A program made the translations under genes and the position numbers. A model generated the notes under the pieces. The model did no database searches and was not told the origin of the DNA. It was given only the letters and a program-made list of their open reading frames with translations. A stretch of 64,000 bases of DNA from Saccharothrix obliqua (lineage in GTDB: Bacteria > Actinomycetota > Actinomycetes > Mycobacteriales > Pseudonocardiaceae): the NCBI RefSeq assembly GCF_019375475.1, contig NZ_JAHXGQ010000008.1, forward strand, positions 1 to 64,000, given 5' to 3'. Of the stretch, positions 7,405 through 16,732 are shown piece after piece. Position 1 is the first letter of the stretch. Each line of letters begins with the position of its first letter.

Positions 7405-10400
7405 CTACCGCGGCGTCCGCAGGTTCGCCCGCACGTGCTCGGTGATGCCCGCGCGGGAGTCGGTGCGCAGCTTGACCGCCAGCCGCGACACGTGGGACTG
7501 CACGGTCCGCCTCGGCAGCGCCAGCTCGTCCGCGATGTCCGGGTTGGACAGACCCGCCGCGACCAGCCGCGCGATGCGGACCTCCAGCGGCGACAGGGCG
7601 AGCCAGCCGGACATCGGGCCGCGCACCGCCGGGCCCGTGCGCCGCACGCCCGCCGCGCGGCGGCGGTTCTCGGCGCGCTGGACGTCCCAACGCGCGCCGA
7701 GCGACATGAACAGCTTCACCGCCTCGGCGAACGCCTCCGCCGCCTCGTCCGCGCGGTCCACCCCGGCCAGCAGCACACCCGCGTCCTCCAACGCCGCGGC
7801 GCACTCCACCACGCGCCCCACCACGCGGTAGTGCGCGGCGGACGCGAGCACCGGGTCCGGGTCGCCCGCCACCAGGCCCCGGCAGTGCGCGGCGGCGGCG
7901 TGCGCGCGAGCCGGGCGCACCTCCTTCGCGGCCTCCTCCTCGCACACGGCCAGCGCTTCACGCGCCGTCGCGCGGTCACCCGCGGCGAGCGCCAGCCGGG
8001 CCGCGTAGGCCAACCACTGGTGACGCAACATCATCCGGGCGTAGTCCGGCCGCAGCACCGGCGCGAGGCGGGCCACCGCCTCATCCACGGCGCCCCGCTG
8101 CTCCGCCGCCAACGCCGCGGCCACCAGGTAGAAGTCGCAGCTCTCCCGCTCCGAGCGGGTGGCAGGCGCCTCGGCGGCGTCCAGGTGCGCCCCGGCCGTG
8201 ACGCGGTCGTCGCGGTGCCCCGCGATGAGAGCCGCCACGCCGTGCATGAGCAACGTGGCGGGCCCCGGCTCGCGCAGGCCGAAGAACGTGATGGCGGGCC
8301 CGTCCTCGGTCACCGTGTCCAACTCGGCCAGCGCCTCGTCCCAGCGGCCCGTCCAGTGGTGGTGCACGGCCGCCGTCACCTGGAGGCCGGTGGGCAGGCC
8401 GTGCCGGGCCGCCACCACCCGCGCCTCCCGCACCGCGTCCTCCGCCTCCGCCAGGCGATCGAGGTTCTGGAGGCTGAACACCCGGTTGTCCAGCAGGTCG
8501 AACCGCAGCTCGGCCAGCTCCGGCACGTTGCCGACCGCGGCCAGCGCGTCGTCCACGTGGTGCAGCGCCCGCTCGTGGTCGCGGCGGATCGAGTGCAGCA
8601 GCCACAACGTCTGCGACGCGTACGCGATGGGGTACGGCTCGCCCAGGGCGGCGGCTTCCGCGTGCGCCCGCCGCGCCGAGCGCTCGGCCTCGCCCAGGTC
8701 CGCCAGGTCGCCGCGGTGGAACTCGGCCAGCAACGCCACGTGGCGCACCCGCCACAGGCCCGGCACGTCCGGCGCGTTCAACGCCTCGCCCAGCACGGCC
8801 ATCGCGGTCGCCGTGTCGCCACGTCGGTGCCGCATGGACGCACGCAGGTGCCGCATCTCCGCGGCCTCCGCCGGGTCCGCGGTCAACGCCAGCGCCCGTT
8901 CCGCCTCCGCCTCCGGGTTCGCGCCCATCCGGAACAACACCCGCACCCGCGCGGCGAGCAGGCTCGCCCGCTGCGCCGGTGTCGGCAGGTCGGTGTCCAC
9001 GGCGCGACGCAGCATCTCGGCGGCGACGGCGGGCGCGCGGTTGGCCACCGCCACGTGGTGCTCGGCCAGCCAGCGCACCACCCAGCCGTCCACCGGGATC
9101 TCCTCGGCCACCAGGTGCTCGGCGATCCGCTCCACCGGCACGCCCGCCTCGGCCAGCGCCTCCGCGGCGTGCCGGTGCAACGCCGCGCGCACCGACGCCG
9201 GGATGCCCTCGTGCAGCGCCTGCCGCAGGTACGGGTGCCGGAACGCGAGGTCGTCGCCCGCCTCCACGACGACGGCCGCGGCCAGCGCCTCCTCCAGCAC
9301 GCCCACCAGCTCCAGCGCCGACCGCCCGGTCACCGCGGTCAGCTCCGCCACCCGGAACTCCACGCCCAGCAGCGCCGCCAGCCGCAACACCTCCCGGGCG
9401 TCGTCGGACAACACCTCCAGCGCGCGCTCCACCGCGGCCAGCAGCGACCTCGGCACCTCCGCGGCGGCGGCCGGGTCGACCTCGGCGGTACCGCCCACCA
9501 CCCGCACCGACGACCCGCGCACCAGCGCGCGGGCCACCTCGGTCAGGTAGAGCGGGTTGCCCGCGCTGCGGCGGACCAGGTCGCGCAGCACGTCGCCGGG
9601 CGGTGCGCCCACGGTGTGCGCGATCAACGCCTCCGCGGCGGCCGGCGCGAGCGGGCCCAGCGCCACGATGTGCCCGTTGCGCGCCTCCACGGCCCGGCGC
9701 ACCTGCGCCAGCTCCGGCCGGCCCGGGTCCGCGCGGGTCGCGGCCACCAGCAGCAGCGGGAGCTGCCGGGTCGCGGCGGCCAACCGGTGCCACAGCAGCA
9801 CGCTGGCGTCGTCCGCCCAGTGCAGGTCGTCCACGACCAGCACCAGCGGCGCGGTCGTGCACGCCTCGTCCACCAGCGCCAGCAGCCGGTCCACCGCGAC
9901 GGGCACCGGGTCGGCCGCGCCGGGGTCGCCACGCAGCAGCGCCGCCACCTCCGCCCGCCGCGGGTCCGGCGAGTCGGGGTGCACGGCCAGGCAGTCCATC
10001 GCCACCTGGAGCGGGTTGCGCCTGCCCAGCTCGTCGGCGGCGGCCCAGGCGACCTGGCAGCCCCGGTCGCCCGCGTCCGCCAGCGCCGCCGTGAGCAGGG
10101 CCGATTTCCCGATGCCCGCCTCGCCCTCCACCCACACGGCCGTGCCCCGCCCGACCAGCACGTCGGACACCAGCTCGCGCAGTTGCGCCGTCTCGTCGTC
10201 GCGCCCGACGTACCCGCCGGGCGCGGAGGCCGCCAGCGTCACGCGCGGCGGCACCGAGAGCAGCGCTCGCCGCGGTGGTGGCGGTGGCGGCCCGGCCAGG
10301 ATCTCGCGGTGCAGGGCACGGAGCGCGGGGCCCGGTTCGACGCCCTGCGCCGACACCAGGGCCTGACGCGCCTCCTGGTACGCCTCCAGCGCCTCCGCCT

Positions 10401-11040
10401 GCCTGCCGGAGCGGTGCAGCGCCAGCATCACCAGCTCGCGCAACGACTCGTGCCACGGGTGCTCGGCGACCAGCGGGGTCAGGTCCGCGACCACCTCGGC
10501 GTGCTCGCCCAGCTCCAGCCGCGCGCGGGCACGCGACTCCGCCGCGCCGAGCCGCAGCTCCGCCAGCCGCTGCCGCTCCAGCTCGGCGAACGGGCCGGGC
10601 AGCCCCGCGTACGCGGCGCCGTGCCACAGCGCGAGCGCGTCGCCCAGCGCGTCCCGGGCCTGCTCCCACCGGCCCACCGCCAGCAGCCGACCGCCCTCCT
10701 CGCGCGCGCGGTCGAACAGCGCGGTGTCCACCGCGTCGTCCGCCACCCGCAGCACGTAGCCGGTGGAGCGTGATTCGAGTGCTTCGCGGTGCGGTCCCAG
10801 CACGCGCCGCAGACCCGACACGTAGGTGTGCAGGCTGCCGACGACGCTCGCGGGTGGTTCGGCGCCCCACAGCGCGTCGACCAGCTCGTGCCGGGACACC
10901 ACCTGGTTCGCCCTGGCCGCGAGCACCGCCAGCACCGCGCGCTGCCGGGCCGGGCCCAGCGGCAGCTCCTCGTCGCCGACCCAGGCGCGCACCGGTCCCA
11001 GCACGCTGACCCGCAGTCCGCCGGCAGTAGTGGTCGGCAC
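7405..11040 (-). CDS. Giant SARP-AAA ATPase-LuxR hybrid regulator
   Basis: About 1211 residues. Order: OmpR-type winged helix (VSVLGPVRAWVGDEELPLGPARQRAVLAVLA), bacterial transcriptional activation domain (to about residue 260), STAND/AAA ATPase with Walker A GEAGIGKSALL and Walker B LVLVVDDLHWADD, a long TPR-like helical region, and a C-terminal LuxR helix-turn-helix (SPLEVRIARLVAAGLSNPDIADELALPRRTVQSHVSRL). Having DNA-binding domains at both ends is uncommon. GTG 11040 or GTG 11064 may be the start. Convergent with marR with three bases between stops. Such regulators often activate secondary metabolism, but no biosynthetic cluster is adjacent, so its target is unknown. Confidence 0.85.
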   Translation of the reverse strand: MPTTTAGGLRVSVLGPVRAWVGDEELPLGPARQRAVLAVLAARANQVVSRHELVDALWGAEPPASVVGSLHTYVSGLRRVLGPHREALESRSTGYVLRVADDAVDTALFDRAREEGGRLLAVGRWEQARDALGDALALWHGAAYAGLPGPFAELERQRLAELRLGAAESRARARLELGEHAEVVADLTPLVAEHPWHESLRELVMLALHRSGRQAEALEAYQEARQALVSAQGVEPGPALRALHREILAGPPPPPPRRALLSVPPRVTLAASAPGGYVGRDDETAQLRELVSDVLVGRGTAVWVEGEAGIGKSALLTAALADAGDRGCQVAWAAADELGRRNPLQVAMDCLAVHPDSPDPRRAEVAALLRGDPGAADPVPVAVDRLLALVDEACTTAPLVLVVDDLHWADDASVLLWHRLAAATRQLPLLLVAATRADPGRPELAQVRRAVEARNGHIVALGPLAPAAAEALIAHTVGAPPGDVLRDLVRRSAGNPLYLTEVARALVRGSSVRVVGGTAEVDPAAAAEVPRSLLAAVERALEVLSDDAREVLRLAALLGVEFRVAELTAVTGRSALELVGVLEEALAAAVVVEAGDDLAFRHPYLRQALHEGIPASVRAALHRHAAEALAEAGVPVERIAEHLVAEEIPVDGWVVRWLAEHHVAVANRAPAVAAEMLRRAVDTDLPTPAQRASLLAARVRVLFRMGANPEAEAERALALTADPAEAAEMRHLRASMRHRRGDTATAMAVLGEALNAPDVPGLWRVRHVALLAEFHRGDLADLGEAERSARRAHAEAAALGEPYPIAYASQTLWLLHSIRRDHERALHHVDDALAAVGNVPELAELRFDLLDNRVFSLQNLDRLAEAEDAVREARVVAARHGLPTGLQVTAAVHHHWTGRWDEALAELDTVTEDGPAITFFGLREPGPATLLMHGVAALIAGHRDDRVTAGAHLDAAEAPATRSERESCDFYLVAAALAAEQRGAVDEAVARLAPVLRPDYARMMLRHQWLAYAARLALAAGDRATAREALAVCEEEAAKEVRPARAHAAAAHCRGLVAGDPDPVLASAAHYRVVGRVVECAAALEDAGVLLAGVDRADEAAEAFAEAVKLFMSLGARWDVQRAENRRRAAGVRRTGPAVRGPMSGWLALSPLEVRIARLVAAGLSNPDIADELALPRRTVQSHVSRLAVKLRTDSRAGITEHVRANLRTPR

Positions 11041-11246
11041 CAGCACACCCCCGAGATCCAGCACGCAGGTTACTCAACCCGGTCGCGGCACCCGCCCGGC
11101 GACCACTCGACCGGAGCACGCTGCTCCCGTCACGCAGGCAGATCGAGGGTACGGACGGGCAAACCGTAGCCGTGCGCCTTGGCGGCGCGCCGACGTCGTG
11201 GTGGGCTCCAAGAACGTCCTCGTTCCCGTGCGGAGGTGCGGTGGAT

Positions 11247-11603
11247 ATGCGATCCGAAGGGAACGCGGGTCCCGGACCGCGCGGCGCGACCGGCGAGCGG
11301 TTCGCCGGGGACCTGCTGCTCCGCCTGGCCCGGGAGGGGTGGCTCGTGGTGTCGCCGGAACAGGCCCGGCGCGTCGTCGCGGAGCTGGAGCGCACGCTGG
11401 AGGTGGTCCGCGCGCGGGTCCGCCGGGCCGAGCTGTCCCGGCGGCTGCGTGACGTGGCCGACGGCGACATCGAGCCCGCGGTGGACCGCCTGGCGGTGGA
11501 CGCGGTGTTCGCGGGGCAGATCGCGTTCGACACGTGGGAACGCGCCCTGGTGGAGCTGCCCAAGTACATCGAGGCGTTCCGCATCGCGGCGGGGCGCCGG
11601 TGA
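11247..11603 (+). CDS. Hypothetical helical protein (first of a coupled pair)
   Basis: 118 residues from ATG 11247; GGAGG lies at 11232-11236 and an in-frame GTG at 11241 is an alternative. No domain is recognised. It is predicted almost wholly alpha-helical and highly charged (SPEQARRVVAELERTLEVV, AELSRRLRDVADGDIEPAV), and it ends FDTWERALVELPKYIEAFR. Its stop overlaps the GTG of the next small gene, so the two are translationally coupled and probably act together. Confidence 0.65.
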   Translation: MRSEGNAGPGPRGATGERFAGDLLLRLAREGWLVVSPEQARRVVAELERTLEVVRARVRRAELSRRLRDVADGDIEPAVDRLAVDAVFAGQIAFDTWERALVELPKYIEAFRIAAGRR

Positions 11604-11767
11604 CCAGGCAGGAACTGCGGGTGCTCGACCTGAGCGGCGAGCTGGACGCGGCGTGCACCGAGCGGCGGTCGGCCCTCGCGTGCGGTGACGCGGACACGGC
11701 GGGGCTGCTCGCCGCGTGGATCGACGCCCTGCTCGACGAGTGGAACCGGCGTGCGCGTGCCGGGTGA
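11600..11767 (+). CDS. Small hypothetical protein coupled to the gene before it
   Basis: 55 residues, GTG start sharing bases with the preceding stop (GTGA). The sequence is acidic and helical (ELRVLDLSGELDAACTERRSALACG, AAWIDALLDEWNRRARAG). Coding potential is supported by the coupling and by strong GC third-position bias up to the stop. The stop codon falls inside the first unit of a 61-bp tandem repeat. Function unknown. Confidence 0.6.
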   Translation: MTRQELRVLDLSGELDAACTERRSALACGDADTAGLLAAWIDALLDEWNRRARAG

Positions 11768-11933
11768 GTGGGTGCCGTGCTCGTGTGGGGCTGTGTCGTG
11801 TGGGGGCCGGTGTGCGCGTGCCGGGTGAGTGGGTGCCGTGCTCGTGTGGGGCTGTGTGGTGTCGGGGCCGGTGTGCGCGTGCCGCGCGAGCGAGCGCCGC
11901 GCTCGCGCAGAGCTGTCCGGTGCCCGAACCCCC
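11751..11933. repeat. 61-bp tandem repeat, three units
   Basis: Units start at 11751, 11812 and 11873, each opening GTGCGCGTGCCG. The first two are nearly identical and the third has diverged. The first unit overlaps the last codons and stop of the small upstream gene. On both strands the array is otherwise without a convincing gene, although one minus-strand frame reads through as a Thr/His/Pro/Ala repeat. Confidence 0.85.
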
Positions 11934-12066
11934 GTGCGCGCACGGCCGAGTTGCCCTTTCGGGCAACTGTTCCGCAACGAAGGGCAGACGCCGCCCGGCC
12001 GGGTTCGCGAACACCCCGCCCGGTACCACGATGGGCGCATTGACAGGTCGGCGGAGGAGTCGGAAG

Positions 12067-13329
12067 ATGCGGCGTTCGTATCGACCGCTGTGGCTGGTCA
12101 CGGCGTTGGTCCTGGTCGCCGGGTGCGGCGGTGGCACGAGCGGTGACGGGCGGCTCCGGCTCACCGTGGCGACGTTCGGCGAGTTCGGCTACGAGTCGCT
12201 GTTCGAGGAGTACGAGCGGGCGCACCCCGGCGTGGACGTGGTGGGCCGGGTCGCCGACTTCGACGCACACCACAAGGGCCTGATCACCGCGCTGGCCACC
12301 GGGAACGGTGCCGCCGACGTGGTGGCCGTCGAGGAGCAGTACATGCCCCGGCTGCGCGAGTCCACGGCCGGGTTCGCCGACCTCGCGAAGTTCGGCGCGA
12401 GCGGGCTGCGCGACCGGTGGGCGCCGTGGAAGTGGGAGCAGGGCGTCGCGGACGACGGGAAGGTCGTGCTCGGGCTCGGCACCGACATGGGCGGCCTCGC
12501 CATGTGCTACCGGCGCGACCTGTTCGAGCGCGCGGGGCTGCCCACCGACCGGGACGCCGTCGCCGCCCTGTGGCCGACCTGGGAGCAGTACGCCGAGGTG
12601 GCCGACCGGTTCGCCCGCGACGCGCCGGGCGCCGCGTTCGTCGACTCGGTGAGGTCGATCTACACGGCGGTGCTCAACCAGGCGGGCGAGAGCTACTTCG
12701 CCCGCGCGGGCGACTCCTTCATCGCCGACACCAACCCCAACGTGAAGCGGGCGTTCGACATCGCCGGCGCGCTCGGCGCGAGCGGGCGCACGGCGAAGGT
12801 CAACACGTTCACGCAGCCGTGGAACGTCGCCATCAACCAGGGCGGTTTCGCCACCCTCACCTGCCCGGCGTGGATGCTCGCCCAGATCAAGGACGCGGGC
12901 GGACCGGCGAACTCGGGCAAGTGGGACGTCACCGCGATCCCGGGCGGCGGCGGCAACTGGGGCGGCTCCTACCTCACGGTGCCCGCGCAGGGCGCGCACC
13001 AGCGCGAGGCGTACCAGCTCGCGGAGTGGCTCACCGCGCCCGAGCAGCAGCGGAAGCTGTTCGTGGACGACGGCATCCTGCCCAGCCAACCCGAGGTGTA
13101 CCGGGACCCGGTCGTGCTGGAGCACAAGGACCCCTACTTCAGCGACGCGCCGGTGGGCAGGCTGTTCGCCGCCTCGTCCGACACCATCCGCCCCAACTAC
13201 CGGGGTGTCCGCGACGCCGACGTGCGACCGGTGTTCGGCCGCGCCCTCGGCCGCGTCGAAGAGGGCTCGCAGAGCATCGACCAGGCGTGGGAGCAGGCGG
13301 TCCGCGAAGCGCGGGACGCCGTCCGGTAG
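12067..13329 (+). CDS. Sugar ABC transporter substrate-binding lipoprotein
   Basis: 420 residues from ATG 12067, with GGAGGAG (12053-12059) seven bases upstream. Residues 1-22 form a lipoprotein signal ending LVAGC, so the mature protein is anchored by a diacylglyceryl cysteine. The rest is an extracellular solute-binding protein family 1 fold (YESLFEEYERAHPGVDVVGRV ... GGFATLTCPAWMLAQIK ... AYQLAEWLTAPEQQRKLF). It is the first gene of an import operon with two permeases and a beta-glycosidase, which suggests a beta-linked oligosaccharide such as cellobiose. No ATPase gene follows; actinobacteria commonly share an MsiK-type ATPase. Confidence 0.92.
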   Translation: MRRSYRPLWLVTALVLVAGCGGGTSGDGRLRLTVATFGEFGYESLFEEYERAHPGVDVVGRVADFDAHHKGLITALATGNGAADVVAVEEQYMPRLRESTAGFADLAKFGASGLRDRWAPWKWEQGVADDGKVVLGLGTDMGGLAMCYRRDLFERAGLPTDRDAVAALWPTWEQYAEVADRFARDAPGAAFVDSVRSIYTAVLNQAGESYFARAGDSFIADTNPNVKRAFDIAGALGASGRTAKVNTFTQPWNVAINQGGFATLTCPAWMLAQIKDAGGPANSGKWDVTAIPGGGGNWGGSYLTVPAQGAHQREAYQLAEWLTAPEQQRKLFVDDGILPSQPEVYRDPVVLEHKDPYFSDAPVGRLFAASSDTIRPNYRGVRDADVRPVFGRALGRVEEGSQSIDQAWEQAVREARDAVR

Positions 13330-13334
13330 CCGTC

Positions 13335-14222
13335 GTGTTCGCCCGCTTGGACCGCAAGGTCACGCCGTACCTGTTCGTCGCGCCCTTCTTCGTGCTGTTC
13401 GCCACCTTCGGGGTGTACCCGTTGGCGCGCACCGCGTGGATGTCCCTGCACCGCTGGGACCTCCTCACCGGTCCGGTCCGGTTCTCCGGCCTGGCCAACT
13501 ACGCCCACCTGTTCACCGACCCGCTGTTCTACAACGCGTTGGCCAACACGGCGAGCATCTTCGTCGTCTCGACCGTGCCGCAACTGGCGGCGGCGCTGGG
13601 GATCGCGGCGTTGCTGGACCGCCCGCTGCGCGGGCGCACCGCGTGGCACGGCGCCGTGCTGCTGCCCAACCTGGTGCCGGTGGTGGCGGTGGCGTTGGTG
13701 TTCACCCAGTTGTTCGGCCGTGACCAGGGTTTCGTGACGTGGGTGCTGACGTGGTTCGGCGCGGACCCGTTCGACTGGCAGGCGCACGCCTGGTCGGCGC
13801 ACCTCGGGGTCGCCGTCATGGTGATCTGGCGCTGGACCGGCTACAACGCCCTGCTGTACCTGGCCGCCATGCAGGCCGTGCCGCGTGAGCTGCACGAGGC
13901 CGCCGCGCTGGACGGCGCGTCGCGGGCGCGGGTGTTCCGGTCGGTGACCCTGCCCGGCATCCGGCCCACCCTGCTGTTCACCGTGGTGGTGTCCGCGATC
14001 GGCGGGTTGCAGTTGTTCACCGAGCCGCGCCTGTTCGGCGTCGGCAGCTCGGGCGGCAACGACCGGCAGTTCCAGACCCTCGTGATGTACCTCTACGAGA
14101 ACGGTTTCGAGCGCTTCGACGCGGGTTACGCCGCGGCGATCTCCTGGGTCCTGTTCGCGCTGTGCGCGGTGCTCGCGTCGGTCAACGCCGTGCTGGTGCG
14201 CCGGCTCGTCGGGCGGGGGTGA
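13335..14222 (+). CDS. Sugar ABC transporter permease 1 (MalF/CebF type)
   Basis: 295 residues, six transmembrane segments beginning VTPYLFVAPFFVLFATFGVYPLARTAW. The EAA cytoplasmic loop that contacts the ATPase is visible as ELHEAAALDGASRARVFRSV. GTG 13335 lies five bases after the binding-protein stop, so it is in the same operon. It forms the membrane channel with the next gene product. Confidence 0.92.
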   Translation: MFARLDRKVTPYLFVAPFFVLFATFGVYPLARTAWMSLHRWDLLTGPVRFSGLANYAHLFTDPLFYNALANTASIFVVSTVPQLAAALGIAALLDRPLRGRTAWHGAVLLPNLVPVVAVALVFTQLFGRDQGFVTWVLTWFGADPFDWQAHAWSAHLGVAVMVIWRWTGYNALLYLAAMQAVPRELHEAAALDGASRARVFRSVTLPGIRPTLLFTVVVSAIGGLQLFTEPRLFGVGSSGGNDRQFQTLVMYLYENGFERFDAGYAAAISWVLFALCAVLASVNAVLVRRLVGRG

Positions 14223-14225
14223 GGC

Positions 14226-15047
14226 GTGCGCCGCGCTCCCGGTGTGCTCGCTCGCGCGGCACTGCTGCTCGTCGTCGTGGGCTCGCTGTTCCCGTTGTAC
14301 TGGTCGATCGTCGTGGCGTCGCACGACAACGCGGCCATGTCCGCCCGCGTGCCGCCGCTGCTGCCCGGCGGCGAGCTGGGCCACAACGCGCACGCGGTGT
14401 TCGAGGCGGTGGACTTCCAGGCCGCCATGGCGAACTCGGCGATCGTGGCGGGCACGGTGACCGTGTCGAACGTGCTGCTGTCCACGCTGGCCGGTTTCGC
14501 GTTCGCCCACCTGGTGTTCCGGGGTCGCCGCGTGTTGTTCGGCCTCGTCCTCGGCTCCGTGCTGGTGCCCGCGCTGCTGGGCGTGGTGCCGATGTTCGAG
14601 CTGGTGAGCGGACTGGGCTGGTACGGGCGGCTGGAAGCGGTGATCGTGCCGGGCCTGGTGAGCGCGTTCGGCGTGTTCTGGATGCGCCAGGCGTGCCGCG
14701 AGGCGGTGCCCCGCGAACTGGTGGACGCCGCGCGGGTCGACGGCTGCTCGCTGCCGCGCGTCTACTGGCACGTCGTGCTGCCCGCGCTGCGCCCGAACGC
14801 CCTGGTGCTGGCGATGCTGACCTTCCTGACGTCCTGGAACGACTTCTTCTGGCCGCTGGTGGTGCTCGACCCGGTCGAGTCGCCCACGGTGCAGCTCGCC
14901 CTGTCCCACCTCGCGGGCGGCTACTACACCGACTACCCGCTCGTGCTGACCGGGGCCGTGCTCGGCACGCTCCCGGTTGTCGTGCTGTTCGCACTCCTGG
15001 CAAGGAAATTGGTCACCGGCCTCGTGGGGGGTCGGGTCAACCCGTGA
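14226..15047 (+). CDS. Sugar ABC transporter permease 2 (MalG/CebG type)
   Basis: 273 residues, six transmembrane segments, opening RAALLLVVVGSLFPLYWSIVVASHDN. The EAA loop is ELVDAARVDGCSLPRVYWHVVLPALRPN. GTG 14226 follows the first permease by three bases, and the stop overlaps the start of the glycosidase gene (GTGA), so the operon is tightly coupled. Confidence 0.92.
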   Translation: MRRAPGVLARAALLLVVVGSLFPLYWSIVVASHDNAAMSARVPPLLPGGELGHNAHAVFEAVDFQAAMANSAIVAGTVTVSNVLLSTLAGFAFAHLVFRGRRVLFGLVLGSVLVPALLGVVPMFELVSGLGWYGRLEAVIVPGLVSAFGVFWMRQACREAVPRELVDAARVDGCSLPRVYWHVVLPALRPNALVLAMLTFLTSWNDFFWPLVVLDPVESPTVQLALSHLAGGYYTDYPLVLTGAVLGTLPVVVLFALLARKLVTGLVGGRVNP

Positions 15048-16432
15048 GGTGGCTGGTGGAACAAGTCTTCCCGTCGGACTTCCTGTGGGGCGCCGCCACG
15101 GCGGCCTACCAGATCGAGGGTTCGTTGCACGTCGATGGTCGAGGACCGTCCATATGGGACACGTTCGCGGCGGTTCCGGGCGCGGTGCTGGGCGGCGCGG
15201 ACGGCGATCCCGGCTGCGACCACTACCGCCGGTACCGCGAGGACGTGGCGCTGATGGGGGAACTGGGGCTGCCCGCCTACCGCTTCTCCACGGCGTGGCC
15301 GCGCGTGATGCCGGACGGGCGGACCGTGGAGCCGCGCGGGCTGGCGTTCTACGACCGCCTGGTGGACGACCTGCTCGACCGCGGCATCCGGCCGCTGGTC
15401 ACGCTCTACCACTGGGACCTGCCGCAGGCGTTGCAGGACGTCGGCGGCTGGGGCAGGCGGGACATCGCGGCGCGGTTCACCGACTACGCGTGCACCGTCC
15501 ACGAACGGCTCGGCGACCGGGTGGCGGACTGGACGACGCTCAACGAGCCGTTCTGCTCGGCGTTCCTGGGTTACGGCCTCGGCGTGCACGCACCCGGCGT
15601 GCAGGACGAGCGGGCCGCGCTGGTGGCCGCGCACCACCACCTGCTGGCGCACGGCTCGGCGACGCGGGCGCTGCGTGAACTCGGCGGCGCCGGGCAGCGG
15701 CTGTCGATCGTGCTGAACTTCTCGCCCGCGCTGGCCGACCGCGACGACGACGCGCACCGCGACGCGGTCCGCCGGTTCGACGGGCTGCACAACCGGTTCT
15801 TCCTCGACCCGGTGCTGGGGCGGGGGTACCCGGAGGACGTGCTCGCCGACCTCGCGCACCTGCGTGCGCTGGAACCGGCGATCCACGACGGCGACCTGTC
15901 GACAGTCGGCGCGTCCGTGGACTGGATAGGCGTGAACTACTACGCACCGTCCCGGGTGGTCCCGCTCTCGGACCCGCACACGCCGAGCAACTGCGAACTG
16001 CCCGGTCTGCGCGGGGTGGACGTCCTGCCACCCCGGGGGCCGCTGACGTCGATCGGCTGGGAGCAGCACCCCGGTTCGCTGACGGACCTGCTGGTGTGGC
16101 TGGACGAGCACTGCGCCGGCGTGCCGCTGGTGGTGTCCGAGAACGGCGCCGCGTTCACCGACGTGGTCGACGCGGACGGCCGGGTGCGTGACGTGCGGCG
16201 GACCCGGTACCTGGCCGAGCACCTGCGTGCCGTGCACGCGGCGATCGCCCGCGGTGCGGATGTGCGGGGCTACCTCGCGTGGTCGCTGCTGGACAACTTC
16301 GAGTGGGCTTTCGGTTACACGCAGCGGTTCGGGTTGGTGCACGTGGACTTCGACACGCAGCGGAGGACGGTCAAGGACAGCGGCCGGTTCTTCGCCGACG
16401 TGGTGGCGCGCAACGCGGTACCCGCCAACTGA
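15044..16432 (+). CDS. Glycoside hydrolase family 1 beta-glucosidase
   Basis: 462 residues, normal for family 1. It opens with FPSDFLWGAATAAYQIEG. The acid/base glutamate is Glu168 in TLNEP and the nucleophile is Glu366 in SENGA, so the enzyme should be a retaining beta-glycosidase. There is no signal peptide, so it acts in the cytoplasm on sugar brought in by the three genes before it. GTG 15044 overlaps the permease stop. The substrate is likely a beta-gluco-disaccharide; beta-galactosidase activity is possible in this family. Confidence 0.93.
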   Translation: MRWLVEQVFPSDFLWGAATAAYQIEGSLHVDGRGPSIWDTFAAVPGAVLGGADGDPGCDHYRRYREDVALMGELGLPAYRFSTAWPRVMPDGRTVEPRGLAFYDRLVDDLLDRGIRPLVTLYHWDLPQALQDVGGWGRRDIAARFTDYACTVHERLGDRVADWTTLNEPFCSAFLGYGLGVHAPGVQDERAALVAAHHHLLAHGSATRALRELGGAGQRLSIVLNFSPALADRDDDAHRDAVRRFDGLHNRFFLDPVLGRGYPEDVLADLAHLRALEPAIHDGDLSTVGASVDWIGVNYYAPSRVVPLSDPHTPSNCELPGLRGVDVLPPRGPLTSIGWEQHPGSLTDLLVWLDEHCAGVPLVVSENGAAFTDVVDADGRVRDVRRTRYLAEHLRAVHAAIARGADVRGYLAWSLLDNFEWAFGYTQRFGLVHVDFDTQRRTVKDSGRFFADVVARNAVPAN

Positions 16433-16732
16433 GTCGCCGGGACCCGGGGCCGGCGCGGAACACCGCGTCAGCCCTGGGGTCGCGCCGAGGACTCCTGCCT
16501 GCCCTGCGCCGCTCCCGGCCAACCCCGCGCCGCTCCCCGCCGGCCCCGGCCGCCCGAACCCCGGCCCCGGGCCGTCCTGTCGCGCCGCGTCCGCCGCACC
16601 CTCGTGTCGCGCCCGCCGCTCCGCCGGCCACGCGTCATCGCCCTCCGCGCTGCCTGCCCCGCGCTGCCTGCCCCGCGCCGCCCGTGCTGCGCCGCCCGTG
16701 CCGCGCCGCACCGCCGGTCCCGCACTCGCGGA
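16433..16732. other. Intergenic, strongly C-skewed low-complexity stretch
   Basis: 300 bp between convergent genes. It is rich in short C-runs and contains repeats of the CGCTGCCTGCCC kind around 16640-16700. Open frames across it encode Pro/Arg/Ala strings without ribosome sites, so I call no gene. Confidence 0.6.

Noticed and set aside
7405..11040. The giant regulator as pathway-specific activator of a nearby antibiotic cluster
   Set aside because: No polyketide, peptide synthetase or other biosynthetic core gene lies in the window; one P450 is not enough.
11716..12066. N-terminal extension of the sugar-binding protein frame through the 61-bp repeats
   Set aside because: The ATG at 12067 has GGAGGAG at good spacing and directly starts a lipoprotein signal; the extension would hide that signal.
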